NCBI GenBank assembly: GCA_016946835.1
Contig: JACVTC010000214.1
Location: 62,001-126,000 of the forward strand
From: Neocallimastix lanati (nom. inval.)
Lineage: Eukaryota > Neocallimastigomycota > Neocallimastigomycetes > Neocallimastigales > Neocallimastigaceae
DNA length: 64,000 bases
Reading direction: 5' to 3'
Numbering within the stretch: the stretch's first letter is position 1; each line of letters opens with the position of its first letter. A program made the position numbers and the translations under genes. The notes beneath the pieces are model-generated. The model was not told the DNA's origin. It ran no database searches and saw nothing but the letters and a program-made list of their open reading frames with translations. Below, piece by piece: positions 51,631 through 62,398 of this stretch.

Positions 51631-52377
51631 TCAATTATTATTTCTATTATTCTCACTATCGTTAATATTGCTATCATTATTAATAATATTATTGCTATAC
51701 TTACCAATATTATTGCTGCTTTGGTCGATGTTATTATTTTTTCTTTTATTGTATTTTCTTTTAATTTTAATGTTATTATTATTTATCAGATTTTTGTTGA
51801 ATAGATTAGAGATATTATTACCTAGGAAATTGGGTATAGGAATGCTGTTATATAATTCCGTAGGGTAGTAAAACTTTGAATTACTATTGATATTATTATA
51901 ACTATAACTATTTTTATCGAAATAAGTTATATTCTCCCTGATTTCGTTATTGGGAATTAAATTGTGTGGGAGTGGTGAACAAAGGATAGTGTAATTATTA
52001 CCTGGATAATTTTCAAAGAATTCAACAGTACGCGAAAGGATAGTTTTCTTATTGGCAGTGTCATAAATTTTGTAAGCAGGAGGGTTTTGACTATAACCGA
52101 GAAATATTCCTGGAAGAGTATTGTTGTCGAATTTACTACTGAACTTTTTTGGAATGAAAAAGAATACTTTACAACCAAATACTTTAAGTTTTGAATAATC
52201 GAATTTAGAATTACAAATAATTTCGTAAGGGATTTTATTATTAATTTCTTTATGTGGGAGTAAATTGTGGATGAAATTTGCGGTGTTAATTGCATCTTCC
52301 CAGAAGTAATGGCTTAATTTGACATCATTTAATAGTGCTTTGGTAGCATTAATTAATGTGACATTTAGACGTTCCAC
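51631..52377 (-). CDS. Copia G integrase C-terminus and linker
   Basis: The 248-residue frame starts in M-E-R-L-N-V-T-L-I-N-A, just after the catalytic Glu region (the E-R pair). It continues with Y-F-W-E-D-A-I-N-T-A-N-F-I-H-N, L-K-V-F-G-C-K-V-F-F-F-I-P-K and L-P-G-I-F-L-G-Y-S, the conserved copia integrase C-terminus shared with element A. It then passes into the Asn-rich linker (N-N-I-D-Q-S-S-N-N). The frame reaches the insertion point of element F. Confidence 0.8.
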   Translation of the reverse strand: MERLNVTLINATKALLNDVKLSHYFWEDAINTANFIHNLLPHKEINNKIPYEIICNSKFDYSKLKVFGCKVFFFIPKKFSSKFDNNTLPGIFLGYSQNPPAYKIYDTANKKTILSRTVEFFENYPGNNYTILCSPLPHNLIPNNEIRENITYFDKNSYSYNNINSNSKFYYPTELYNSIPIPNFLGNNISNLFNKNLINNNNIKIKRKYNKRKNNNIDQSSNNIGKYSNNIINNDSNINDSENNRNNN

Positions 52378-53899
52378 ACCGCCATTTTGTTGAGGATTGT
52401 ACGGTATTGTAAATTGATGTTGAATGCCATATTATAAACAATATTTGCTAAAGTATTTATTTTTAATTCAGTTCCATTATCTAAACGAATATATTTGATT
52501 CTGGTATTGAATTGATTCTTAATTTTAATGAATCAAAAATATAATAAATATATCATTTTTATATTTTAAGGAAAGAACCCAACTGAAACGAGAAAAATCA
52601 TCTAGTATAGAAAGAAAATAAGAATTTCCGTATAATGAAGTTGAAATTGGACCTACCAAGTCCATATGTATGAGTTCAAATATATATTTTGATTTATTTA
52701 TAATTGGTTTGTATGGTTTTTTTTAACTTGGAACTGCTGCATTATGGATATTTGATGGGAATACTAATTTTTAATAATTTAGTTTTTATATTATCGATGT
52801 TGAAATGTGCAAGTCTTCGATGACACAAGCTGAGTTTTTCAGATGATTTTAAATTTGCAATATTAATTTCATTATTTGATGAGTTAAATATGTGAATTGA
52901 AATCCATATTTTAAAAGTATTTGAATTATTGGAATAAGAGTTATATATTCTTTCTCTATTTTTATCATAAATAATTACACATGGTTTATTAATTGTATTA
53001 AAAATTATTTTATAATTTTGTTGAGTTAGTTGACAAACCGATATTTAATTATCGTTGATTTCTTTAGAGCAATATACATTTTTAATGATAAATTCATGAT
53101 TATTGATAAATCCTCTGAAATTTCCAATTTGTTTTGAAAGTATTGATTTACCATTGGTAAGTTGTATGTATTTATTACAATTTTTTATATCTAATAATAA
53201 ATTGATATTATTGGTGATATTAATTAATGCTCCAGAGTCAAGGATCCAACAAGATATTGAATTGCGTTTTGATGAATTACTAATTGTATCTATTATTGGC
53301 TTTGATATATAATTTATTTCATTTGGATTATCTGAATTATAATCATTGGAGAAATAATCAGCATAGTTTTTGTTATAATTAGAATTGTTTTTGTCGATAT
53401 TTCGTAAAATTAATAATTTTTCTTGTTACTTTTTTATTTTATTTTCTTTTATTTGTGTATTTAAATTTATTGTTATATTTATATTTTATATTTATTATTG
53501 TTATTACTATTTCTAAAAAGGCATTCATTATAATAATGACCCATTTTTCCACAATAATTGCATCTGCCATTTTTCCTTTTTTTATTATGTTTTTTAATAT
53601 TTTTTAAATTATTTTTGTTTTTGTTGATGTTTTTATTTTTGTTTTTGTTAATATTGAATACTATATTATTTTGGTTGGTGGAAATAATTGATTCTTTAAT
53701 GGTGGATAATTTTATTTCTGGAATGACTCTTTTAACATATTTGCTGCAGTCATTCCATGTTGAAAACTGAAATACATTAATTCATCTTAAATTTTCTGGT
53801 AGACATTTATTTATTATGCCTATTTTAGAACTGTCACTAATTTCCGAATCAATTTTTACTATTTCAGTGAATAAATTTGCTATAAATATTGATATGTCC
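52378..53899 (-). pseudogene. Copia G Gag C-terminus, protease and integrase, decayed
   Basis: In broken minus-strand frames: capsid end, K-C-L-P-E-N-L-R near 53805; zinc knuckle C-N-Y-C-G-K-M-G-H-Y-Y-N-E-C near 53565-53525 (intact residues); protease I-L-D-S-G-A near 53250-53230; A-N-L-K-S-S-E-K-L-S-L and H-R-R-L-A-H (integrase HHCC start) near 52830-52800; a decayed integrase core, with the second Asp region near 52480. Catalytic motifs of the protease are intact, but the frame is interrupted several times. Confidence 0.7.
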
Positions 53900-53904
53900 T
53901 TATT

Positions 53905-54305
53905 TGTAAAGCTGTGCTTAACAATAAGAAACAAGAATTTAAATTAATAACCTAATAAAATAAATCTTATTATTAAACACAAATCTTTGAATCAAAAGGT
54001 TGGTGTTAAATAATAATTTATTAATTATTAATTTTTTAATAAAAACACGATTCATTAAATTTACATGATATTTTTTGAGATATTTATATTTTTTTCAATT
54101 AAATAAATTAATTAAATTTTTATGAATTAAATTTTATAATTTAAACTAATCAAATAATTTTAAAATAAAATATTTTAATTATAATAAATAAATAAAAATA
54201 ATAAAAATTTTTAAAGTAAATGTTCGGATTCGAACTCGCGAACTTAGCTATAAATTATAAGTATTAAACACTAAAATATATTATTTATTTCTGTGATCCG
54301 TTACA
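53905..54305 (-). repeat. Element H left LTR (3')
   Basis: In element orientation it starts TGTAACGGATCACAG and ends GCTTTACA. A B-box-like sequence, GAGTTCGAATCC, lies within GTTCGCGA...CGAAC at 54223-54242. The LTR is a little longer than the right copy through small indels and has point differences. Confidence 0.85.
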
Positions 54306-54535
54306 TGGTCCCGCTTGAATATTCGGATACCAGACGAATCAAATTTTTAATTATATTTGTTTTAAATATCTATTAATTAATCTAAAACTATTAGATTATA
54401 CTAAAATAAAACTATTTACAAACTAATTTAATGTATTAAACTAGACTAAACTATTTACATATTAATTTAAATTATTAAATTAAATTAAACTATATACAAG
54501 ACAATTTTATAATATTTAATTTTTAAATAAATGAG

Positions 54536-54859
54536 TTAATATTTATGAGAGTTTATAAACTCCTTTAAAAGTTCAGGACAATTCAAGTTTTCTTCAGGCT
54601 CCCATGACGATTCACTTAGAGGATATCCTTTCCACTTTATCAAGTACTGAATCTTTCCGTAATGTTTTCTTTGATCCAAGATTTCTTCGAGTTCGTATTC
54701 TTCATTATCATTTACAATAATTGGAGGTGGAGGAGATTGCTTTCTTTTAAATTTATTATCTTCGTAATAGGGTTCTAAACTAAATACGTTCACAACAGGA
54801 TGAATTTTAATGTTTTTGGATAGTTTCAATTTAAACGAAACTTCAGAGACTTTCTTCAT
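54536..54859 (-). CDS. Element H integrase tail with chromodomain
   Basis: The 107-residue frame has H-P-V-V-N-V-F-S-L-E-P-Y near residue 20-31 (the H-x-V-F-x-V-S-x-L box that ends many chromovirus integrases). A Pro run follows, then a chromodomain at residues 52-105: Y-E-L-E-E-I-L-D-Q-R, Y-L-I-K-W-K-G-Y and S-S-W-E-P-E-E-N-L. The aromatic residues of the methyl-lysine cage (Y at the start, W in K-W-K-G, and W-E-P) can be placed. It would guide integration to modified chromatin. A frame change at about 54860 separates it from the integrase core. Confidence 0.9.
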   Translation of the reverse strand: MKKVSEVSFKLKLSKNIKIHPVVNVFSLEPYYEDNKFKRKQSPPPPIIVNDNEEYELEEILDQRKHYGKIQYLIKWKGYPLSESSWEPEENLNCPELLKEFINSHKY

Positions 54860-56026
54860 TATCTTAAAAGGTCCTAATTTACGAGGATTAAATTTCTTAT
54901 TACCAGAGTGAAGTATTAGAGAACTATCTAACCAAACCTTGTCATTAACTTTGAAATCGGGTGGTTTGCTTCTGTATTTGTCTGCAAATTTCTTCTGTGT
55001 TTCGTTTGCTTGTTTGAGATTTACTTTTAATTCTTCTGTTAACTAGTTTAGATTTCGGGTAAATTCTTCAGCTCTAGGAACATTAACTTGATTTGGAATA
55101 ATAGGTGAATATTTGGGATGATAACCATAATTCAAGAAAAAGGGTGATTGTTTTGCAGATTCTTGGATTGCATTGTTGTAACTAAATTCAGCTAACATTA
55201 TAAATTTACTCCAATTGGTTCCTTTATAGTTAGAGAAACATCTTAAATATTGTTCAATAACGGATTTCACTCTCTCCGTTTGGCCGTTCGTTTGATGGTG
55301 AAAGGGAGAAGAAAATTTAAGATCAACAGATAAAGTTTGGCAAACAACTTTCCAAAATTTGGAAGTGAATTGTGAACCATGATCGGAAATAATTTTGGTA
55401 TGAAGTCCATGAAGACAAAAGATACCATTAATGAAAGCAATAGCAGTTTCTTCAGCAGAAGGAATACCAGAAAAAGCAATAAAATGACCCATTTTAGTTA
55501 ATCGATCAATAACAACAAGAATAGATGCTAACCCATTAGATGAAGAGAGATCCGTAATATAATCCATTGAAATAGATGACCAAGGACGATCAGCGATGGC
55601 AAGAGGTTTAAGGAATCCATAAGGTTTATGACGAGAAGGCTTTGAACGAGAGCAAGTTTCGCAAGAACGAACATAATCAGCAACATCAGAATTGAGAGAA
55701 GGCCACCAGAAATCCCGAGATATGAGAGAGGAAGTTTTCTTAATACCAAAGTGTCCTGCAGCTGGAGAGTCATGACAAATCTTGAGGATGAAAGAATGGC
55801 ATTTAGGTGGAATATAAATTTTATTATTAAATAAAAGGAAACTGTTACTTAAAGTAAATTTATCTATTTGTGGATGAGGAATTGGAGAATTAGGATTATC
55901 TAAATAGTTACAAATATTGAAATAAAATTCGTCAGATTTGTAAGAAGAAAGGATTTCATCACTAAAAGAAGAAATCGACGTAGCAACAGCACAAAAGTTT
56001 TCTGGTCTAAGTACTGTGAAAGGCAC
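54860..56026 (-). CDS. Element H integrase
   Basis: The 327-residue frame (55043-56026) starts in the RNase H/integrase junction. The zinc module is H85, H92, C122 and C125, and the catalytic triad is D155 in S-M-D-Y-I-T-D, D215 in I-S-D-H-G-S-Q-F and E251 in N-G-Q-T-E-R. It ends at T-R-N-L-N before a stop; about 60 more codons to 54860 (F-A-D-K-Y-R-S-K-P, L-G-P-F-K-I) link it to the chromodomain frame. The core is intact, which is rare in this window. Confidence 0.9.
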
Positions 56027-57198
56027 ATCATCAGAAGAAATTGAAGAAATATAATCAGAACGGCGAGAAAGGGAATCCGGTTTGCCATTTGAAGAATCAA
56101 AGCCATATTTAATAATAAAGTTAAATTCAGAAAGAAAAAGTGATCAACGAACCAATCTCTAAGTCATCTTTTCAGGCTTTTTTTGAAAGAGTAGATTTCT
56201 GTGGTCAAAGTATATTGTAAAAGGTTCCGAAGTTCCTTTGAGGAGGTGTCTCCAATGTTCTAAAGAGTTAACAATAGTAAGTAGTTCCTTAACGTATATA
56301 GGATAGTTTCTATCAGAACCAAGAAGAGATCTAGAGAAATAAGCTATAGGATGAAGTTTGTTATCGATGGAAAGACTTGAGAAAGAATATCACCAATTGC
56401 GAAATTACTCGAATCTGTTTCTAATACAAAAGGAATACCTAGATTTGGAAAAATTAACACAGGAGCAGAGGTAAAAAGATGTTTCAAGGCATCAAAGGCT
56501 TCTTGTTGTTCATTATTCCACCTAAAAGTAACATTTTTTCTTAAAAGTTTATGTAAAGGATGTGCTAGCTTAGCAAAACCTTGGATGAAGCGACGATAGT
56601 AATTTGCAAGACCTAAAAACGATTGAAGTTCCTTAATATTCTTCGGAATGGGCCAATTCAGGATGGAAGAAATCTTACTTGGATCCATATTGATGCCTTC
56701 AGCAGAGATGCGGTGACCGAGAAAATCAATATAGGGAGCAAAGAACTCGCATTTTTCTAAAGTAGTGACCAAATTAGAACTTCTTAATCTCAAGAGAACT
56801 TCTTTAATATATTCAACGTGAGTAGAGTAATCTGAAGAGAATATAATGATGTCGTCGATATAACAGTATACAAATTTGCCAATAATATCTTCAAAGATGT
56901 CATTTATAAAGTGTTGAAAGACCGCGGGAGCATTCTTGAGTCCAAAAAGCATTACAGTGTACTCGAAATGACCTAATTTAAAAGTAAAAGCAGTTTTGTA
57001 TTCATCACCACTTTTAATCCGAATTAAGTTATAAGCCGACTTCAGGTCCAGCTTTGAGAATATCTTACCTTTACCTAAACTCTTTAGCATATCATTGATC
57101 AACGGAAGAGGGTATGAATCTCGGATTGTGGTTTCATTTAACTCCAGCAATAAAGACATCCATCTTTGTTTCTTCATTCCAATTTGAATCGTCAGCAT
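56027..57198 (-). CDS. Element H reverse transcriptase and RNase H
   Basis: The 284-residue frame (56344-57198) lacks the RT fingers; the first residues are not RT-like and the Met is not the native start. It contains F-S-K-L-D-L-K-S-A-Y (Asp 51), L-F-G-L-K-N-A-P and Y-C-Y-I-D-D (113-116), D-F-L-G-H near 154, L-G-L-A-N-Y-Y-R-R-F near 195 and the RNase H start L-E-T-D-S-S-N-F-A-I-G near 263. A frame change at about 56390 leads to the rest of RNase H to 56090, ending in P-D-S-L-S-R-R. Confidence 0.85.
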
Positions 57199-57357
57199 AC
57201 TTGTTGAATTCTAAAATATATCCTTGAATTCCCCCTAGATTCCTCTGGCCTATATTTCTTAACATTTGGTTTGCACATAGGTAACATCAGAGTTCCCGAA
57301 AAAAGATTATATACGGCCAATAAAAGCTTCGTAGTTACTAAGACATGGATCATGGTG

Positions 57358-57561
57358 TTATATCAAGGTAGCTGCCCAATTCATAGCTTTACCGTAAAAG
57401 CGAGAGATAATATATACAACCTTATCTTCATCTCCAGGAAACCTTTCAGGATATAAAAGAAAGATAAGCTCTATCTTGGCAAGAAATCCCTTAAGATACT
57501 TTCTGTCCCCAGCGAATCCATCCTTCAGATTAGCAGTATCGAAGATATTTGATTCTTCCAT
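57358..57561 (-). CDS. Element H Gag N-terminus
   Basis: The start at 57561 gives M-E-E-S-N-I-F-D-T-A-N, then D-G-F-A-G-D-R-K-Y-L-K-G-F-L-A-K, P-E-R-F-P-G-D and Y-I-I-S-R-F-Y-G-K-A-M-N-W, a retrotransposon Gag opening shared with element I. The frame ends at A-A-T-L-I-stop, and only about 100 further bases of decayed Gag follow before the jump to RT, so most of Gag and the protease are deleted. Confidence 0.8.
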   Translation of the reverse strand: MEESNIFDTANLKDGFAGDRKYLKGFLAKIELIFLLYPERFPGDEDKVVYIISRFYGKAMNWAATLI

Positions 57562-58138
57562 GTTAATATAAAAATGGTTTTATTAAAAAAATATTTTTTA
57601 AGAAAATTAATTAATTTTGATTAATAATATAAATTCTTAATAATAAAAATTCTAAAATTTTATTTTAATTATCAAAAGCATTTCCTGCAATTTTCCGTAA
57701 ATTATAGGAAACACGCAAAGTAGTATGTGAATTAATTCAAGACAGCTTTCCTATTACGGCGTCATGCCCTGTTCACATCAGACTCTTCTACTCAAATGAA
57801 TAGAAAGGCCAGAGCTTAGTGCAAATTATCACAATAATTATACACTAAGAATAACTAATCCGGAAACTTTATGTTTCTTCTATTTCTTATAATTTACGCT
57901 TCTAAAGCGTACTAAATCATGATAATTAGAAATAAAATTAAGAAAAATTTTATTATTTTTATAAAGCTTCAACAATAATATTATTAATATTTAATAAAAG
58001 ACGTCCTTATTCACAAATTAAAATAATTTATTACTTACTTATCTTTATCAAAGGTAATATCAAAATGTTATCTATAACTTTATTTTTATTTGTTTCTCAA
58101 CACCAAGGTTTTGATTATATCCAATGGTGTTTTTATTG
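57562..58138 (-). other. Element H 5' leader
   Basis: This is a non-coding leader between the 5' LTR and Gag of about 575 bases, GC-richer than the LTR. Just inside the LTR the minus strand reads CAATAAAAACACCATTGG. No clear complement of a tRNA 3' end starts at the LTR border; TTGGTG occurs further in. Priming could be by tRNA or by self-priming as in some chromoviruses; the sequence alone does not decide. Confidence 0.5.
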
Positions 58139-58525
58139 TAAAGCTGTGATTAACAATAAGAAACAAGAATTTAAATTAATAACCTAATAAAATAAATCTT
58201 ATTATTAAACGCAAATCTTTGAATCAAAAGGTTGGTGTTAAATAATAATTTATTAATTATTAATTTTTTAATAAAAACACGATTTATAAATTTACATGAA
58301 ATTTTTTGAAATATTTTTATTAATTAAATAAATTAATTAAACTTTTATGAATTAAATTTTTATAATTTAAACCAATCAAATAATTTTAAAAATATTTTAA
58401 TTATAATAAATAAATAAAAATAATAAAAAATTTTAAGGTAAATGTTCGGATTCGAACTCGCGAACTTAGCTATAAATTATAAGTATTAAACACTAAAATA
58501 TTATTTATTTCTGTGATCCGTTACG
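58139..58525 (-). repeat. Element H right LTR (5')
   Basis: It aligns with the left LTR; the terminal T of TGTAACGG is a C in this copy (58525 is G on the plus strand). TTATT follows at 58526-58530. The B-box-like segment is conserved at 58445-58464. Confidence 0.85.
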
Positions 58526-58530
58526 TTATT

Positions 58531-59064
58531 GTCGAATTTTAAATTTTCGATTTTATTTTGTTAATTTGATTATTTTTTGCTCCTTACTCTTGGTGAACGA
58601 TTCTTTTAGGAGCTTCCAGATTTCGTAGGCTGACTTTTCGTTTCCTTCAATAATTGACTGAGTCTGTTCACCAAGGCTATTAATTATTACCCATTTTGTC
58701 GTAATATCATTATCAATGTCGTGTATATGGTGATATTTTTTTCATATATGAAAGTATCATCGAATAGGTCTTCGATGTACTCATTAATATTTCCTTTTAT
58801 ATCTTTCTTTTTTAATTTTTTAATAATCGGAATAAGGACATATTAGTGAGCTTATTTATATTTAAAAGATACAACATGTTCCTCCTTCATGCTGTGTTTA
58901 ATTCGGTAACTCTATTAAAGTTTTTCGAATAATTAAAATGATTATACTCCGAATATTTTTATTATTGTCGTCAATAGTGATTGGTTGAGTTGACGTTGAT
59001 ATTGATTTTGAATTTAATTTTGAGTTGAATTTTGACGTGGATTATTAGAGTTTCTTCTTCTCAT
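58531..59064 (-). pseudogene. Copia G Gag N-terminal part
   Basis: Minus-strand reading from about 59064 (M-R-R-R-N-S-N-N) passes several frame changes to a clear Gag capsid stretch at about 58720-58570: T-K-W-V-I-I-N-S-L-G-E-Q-T-Q-S-I-I-E-G and S-A-Y-E-I-W-K-L-L-K-E-S-F. This fits the UBN2-type copia Gag pattern (W-x-x-I-x-x-S-L ... A-x-E-x-W-x-x-L). It is cut at 58530 by element H and continues at 53899. Confidence 0.65.
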
Positions 59065-59319
59065 TTTAAAATAATTTAAATTTTATTGTTAAATATTTAA
59101 TTTGGTTAAATTTTTTGATTATTTGAGTATAAACTAAATAATTTGGTTATTATAAGGATAAAGTGAGGAATGTTTTCTTTATTTATAGTAATTTTTAATA
59201 TAAAATTATATTATTATTTAATTATAAGTTATTGTATTTATGTTAATAGTTTATATTAAAAGTAAATAAATATTTATAAGGTAATTAAATTTAATAATTT
59301 ATTTATAACCAACATAAAT
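59065..59319. other. Short AT-rich gap between copia G and copia E
   Basis: Non-coding AT-rich sequence. It may contain the 5' untranslated region of copia G, but neither an LTR end nor the shared primer-binding site is found here. Confidence 0.4.
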
Positions 59320-59323
59320 ATTA

Positions 59324-60220
59324 TTGCTAGGTACTTTCCTATCATCTAAATATAATCATTTTCCTATCAAAACACAAAATTTCAACAGTAATAAAATAAT
59401 AGGAAATGATATAATTCATATAGATAAATTAGATGACAAAAGTATTGAAATATGGCATAGAAGATTAGGTCATTTTTATCAAAGAAATTTACCTAAATAT
59501 CTAGAACTACATAATATAAAAACTCCTCCATGCATAGATTGCAAAATTTCTAAGATGAGGAAGGGATCTCATAAAGGGCAAACTCCATAGGCAAAAGAAC
59601 TCCTGGAAATAATTCATTCAGACATTTCTGGGCTATATAATTTATCTATTAATAACAAGAAATACTTTCTCATAATGATGGACAAATTCTCTCTAAAAGT
59701 CTGGATTTTTACCCTCAAGTAAAAAACTGAAGCTCCAGAAAAAATAATAGAATTCTTTACTTATATGAATAATCAATTTAAGGATTATACAATAAAGATA
59801 TTTAAATCTGATGGAGGAAAGGAATATAAAAATAAAAAGATAAATAAATATTTTAAAGAAAATGATATTGAAAAGGTGTATTCTCCTCCTTATTGACCAG
59901 AAATAAGCGGAAAAGCTGAAAAAAACTAATAACACACTTAGAAATTCAGCAAAAACACTCATGTATTGGGCTAAATTATCAGAAAACTTCTGGAATCTCG
60001 CAATAGAGCATACCTGTTATTTATATAATATGATTCCACATTCAGGAAACAATAATTTAATTCCTGAAGTATTTTATAATAAAAAAGTAAATATAAAACA
60101 TCTAAGAACCTTCGGATGCACTTAATACTTCAGAGACCAAAGCCTACACAAATCCAAATTTAAATCAAATTCAAGGAAAGGTATTTTCCTTAGTTTTGAT
60201 AAAAAGAAATATTCATATAT
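59324..60220 (+). pseudogene. Element E integrase
   Basis: The first frame (59324-59590) contains the HHCC module: I-W-H-R-R-L-G-H near residue 44 and C-I-D-C near 73. After a TAG at 59588 the core continues: I-I-H-S-D-I-S-G (first Asp), F-K-S-D-G-G-K-E-Y (second Asp, about 59805) and, after a TGA, E-I-S-G-K-A-E-K with the catalytic Glu (about 59905). A frame change then leads through M-Y-W-A-K-L-S-E-N-F-W to a typical C-terminus (K-G-I-F-L, about 60180). Stops at 59588, 59720 and 59897 are single-base changes from likely sense codons. Confidence 0.75.
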
Positions 60221-61829
60221 TAATATGGACAAAGAAAATAGAAAATTAAATTATGTTAATGATATTAAATGCATTGAAGAAGAACCGGGAAACTTTGAAT
60301 ATCCAAATAACGGTTTCCAAGACCCTTATTTCTCCTTTACTAAAATGGACTTTGATGAAAGAAACATGAGAAATAGAAATTTAAATGACGATAATGATTA
60401 TAATGACAATAATCATTTAAATGAAAATATTAATTTAAATGAGAACAATATTTTAAACATAAATAATAATTTAAACATAGATAATAACAATAACATAAAT
60501 GAAAATAATAATAATTTGAACGATAATAATTTAAATGAAAATGTAAATGTAAATTTAATTGAAAATAATAATTTTATCGAAAATAACAACATTAATGGAG
60601 ATGAAATTAGCTTATCAAAGGAAATAATATTGTGGGAAAAGATAATTTAAATAAAAATAATTCAAATGAAGAAATTAATACAAATGAAATTGGCAATTCC
60701 AATGAAATAGAATTTTTACTCAAAAATAATATCGAAATTAACAATAATAAAATTAATACTAATGTTTTAAAAGATAATAAATTTTTAAATAGAAGTATTA
60801 ATAATAATCATAATTCTCAGAAAATACCTTATTTAATTTTCCTGTTAGTCATAAAAACTTTACTGATAATTCGACTAAAAATTTTGGATTGAAATATGAA
60901 AATGATACAAATTTACACGATAAAAAACTCCTAATAAATCCTGGTGTTATAAATATTCCTTCTGTTAAAAATAAAGGCAAAGGAAAAATCATTGAAAATT
61001 ACGAGAATTTCAATTTTGATGAAAGTGAAAAAAGTTTTATTAATAAAAATTTTTCAAAAATTGAACCAAATTTTTCTAAAATGCTATTTGTCAAAATAAA
61101 ACCATTAGAACCTAGTTCATAAAATAGTAATATAAATAATATTTCAAATAGTACTTTCTCAACCTCACGTGATAAAATTTTACATAAATCTTCATCTGAA
61201 CATTTGAATAATGATAAAACACATAATCTTAATAATAATATTTATGATATGCATAAAATTATTGAATTTTCTAATAAACCTATGGATAATAAAAATTCAT
61301 CAAAAAATGATGAAAATTTTAATAATAAAATTTTTTATCAAACAATGACAAAAAAATTACAAAATTTAAAAATTCCAACGCACCCATTAATAAAATTACC
61401 AATAACTTACCTATTTCATTAAAATCGCTAAATGATAATACTTTTAATAATTATACTCCTAATAACGCTTCAAATGATACTATTATTTCCAACTCCTTAT
61501 TTGATATTTCTTCACATAACATCCATAATTATAATACTCAAATTTTATCAAAAATTGATATTAATATTTCCGATAATTCCAATTTTTACAATTCAATCAA
61601 TACCATTTATAATCTGCAATACGTTGATAATTTATATCAAGATAATCAGTCTCTTACATCAATTGCTCATAATATATTAAATCTAATGAAAATGAAATTA
61701 TAGATGATATAATGATTAGTAACGATTGAAGTTAACAATTCTTATTCTTCCAGAAAACGTCTTTTACTACCAAATTCTCCCTATTCCAAAACAGTTATTC
61801 CTTCTACTCTCAAAAATTTAAGAAGAAAG
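60221..61829 (+). pseudogene. Element E Asn-rich linker
   Basis: A low-complexity stretch of more than 500 codons in successive frames (60225-60650, 60632-60892, 60889-61122, 61204-61422 and beyond). It consists mostly of N-L-N-E-N, N-N-N-N-I and S-N-N-I-N type repeats and lies between integrase and RT. It contains F-D-E-S-E-K-S-F-I-N-K-N-F-S-K, which resembles a spot in the linker of element B (F-I-N-K-K-F-S-K-F), showing shared descent rather than independent AT drift. Confidence 0.6.
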
Positions 61830-62398
61830 TTGGATATTGATGATTCCTATATGATCGCTTCTATTTATTCTGATTCCCCAAATAACTATGATGAAGCTAT
61901 TTGTTGCAAAAATAAAAATCACTGGATTAATGCCAAAAAAGATGAACTAAATAATTTATATTCAAATAAGATTATGACTTTTGTTTCAAAAGTTCCTCCA
62001 GGTAAAATCATTATTTCTATGAAATGGGTTTTTGCTACTAAGAAGGATAGTAATAATTTTATTTACAAATATAAAGCTCGTCTGGTTGCCAGAGGTTTCC
62101 GTCAAAAATGGGGTATTGATTATGATCTTACTTATTCCCTTACTTTAAATATTGATAGTCTTAAACTCATTTTTGCTTTATCTGCTGTTTTTCATTAGGA
62201 CATTTTTCAACTTGATATTAAGGCTGCTTACCTTAATGCTCCTCTCGACAAGGATATTTACACTACCATTCCAAAAGGCGATATTAACTTTGAAAGGGGA
62301 TACTGAAGACTAAACAAAGCATTATATGGCCTTAAGCAATCCGGTAGACAGTGGTATAAAACAATAAGAAAATTTTTAATTAATAATAATATGAACAA
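61830..62398 (+). pseudogene. Element E reverse transcriptase, YVDD deleted
   Basis: The 61830-62198 frame has W-I-N-A-K-K-D-E-L-N-N-L, S-M-K-W-V-F-A-T-K and K-A-R-L-V-A-R-G-F-R-Q. A TAG at 62196 replaces a conserved Trp. In-frame sequence continues with F-Q-L-D-I-K-A-A-Y-L-N-A, a TGA in place of the Trp of Y-W-R/K-L, and A-L-Y-G-L-K-Q-S-G-R-Q-W. At about 62398 it jumps to sequence beyond the catalytic box, so the palm active site is lost. Confidence 0.75.

Larger units (their letters stand above)
53905..58525 (-). mobile_element. Ty3/gypsy chromovirus H, LTR to LTR
   Basis: LTRs 53905-54305 and 58139-58525 flank a minus-strand element ending in a chromodomain. TTATT is duplicated outside (53900-53904, 58526-58530). 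It sits in the Gag of copia G. The Gag middle, protease and RT fingers are deleted around 57240, so the element is non-autonomous, but RT palm, RNase H, integrase and chromodomain remain. A chromodomain integrase is the mark of chromoviruses, which target chromatin with particular histone marks. Confidence 0.9.
51556..59064 (-). mobile_element. Copia element G, interrupted by chromovirus H
   Basis: Gag lies at 58531-59064, is interrupted by element H (53905-58525) and resumes at 53899; protease, integrase and linker follow to 51556, where element F interrupts; the linker end is at 46190-46349. Motif content is closest to element A. No LTR or RT of G is found in the window. Frame changes are frequent, so G is older than both insertions. 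Confidence 0.75.

Noticed and set aside
51578-51868. A Leu/Phe-rich membrane protein
   Set aside because: It is the antisense of the Asn-rich linker of copia G; Asn codons AAT/AAC read backwards give Ile, Leu and Val.
27675-62200. A non-standard genetic code with TAA/TAG read as an amino acid
   Set aside because: In-frame stops replace different conserved residues (Trp at 35861 and 62196, Tyr at 32008, probably Tyr or Thr at 34694, another residue at 27675). A recoded stop would replace one amino acid consistently. They fit single-base nonsense mutations.
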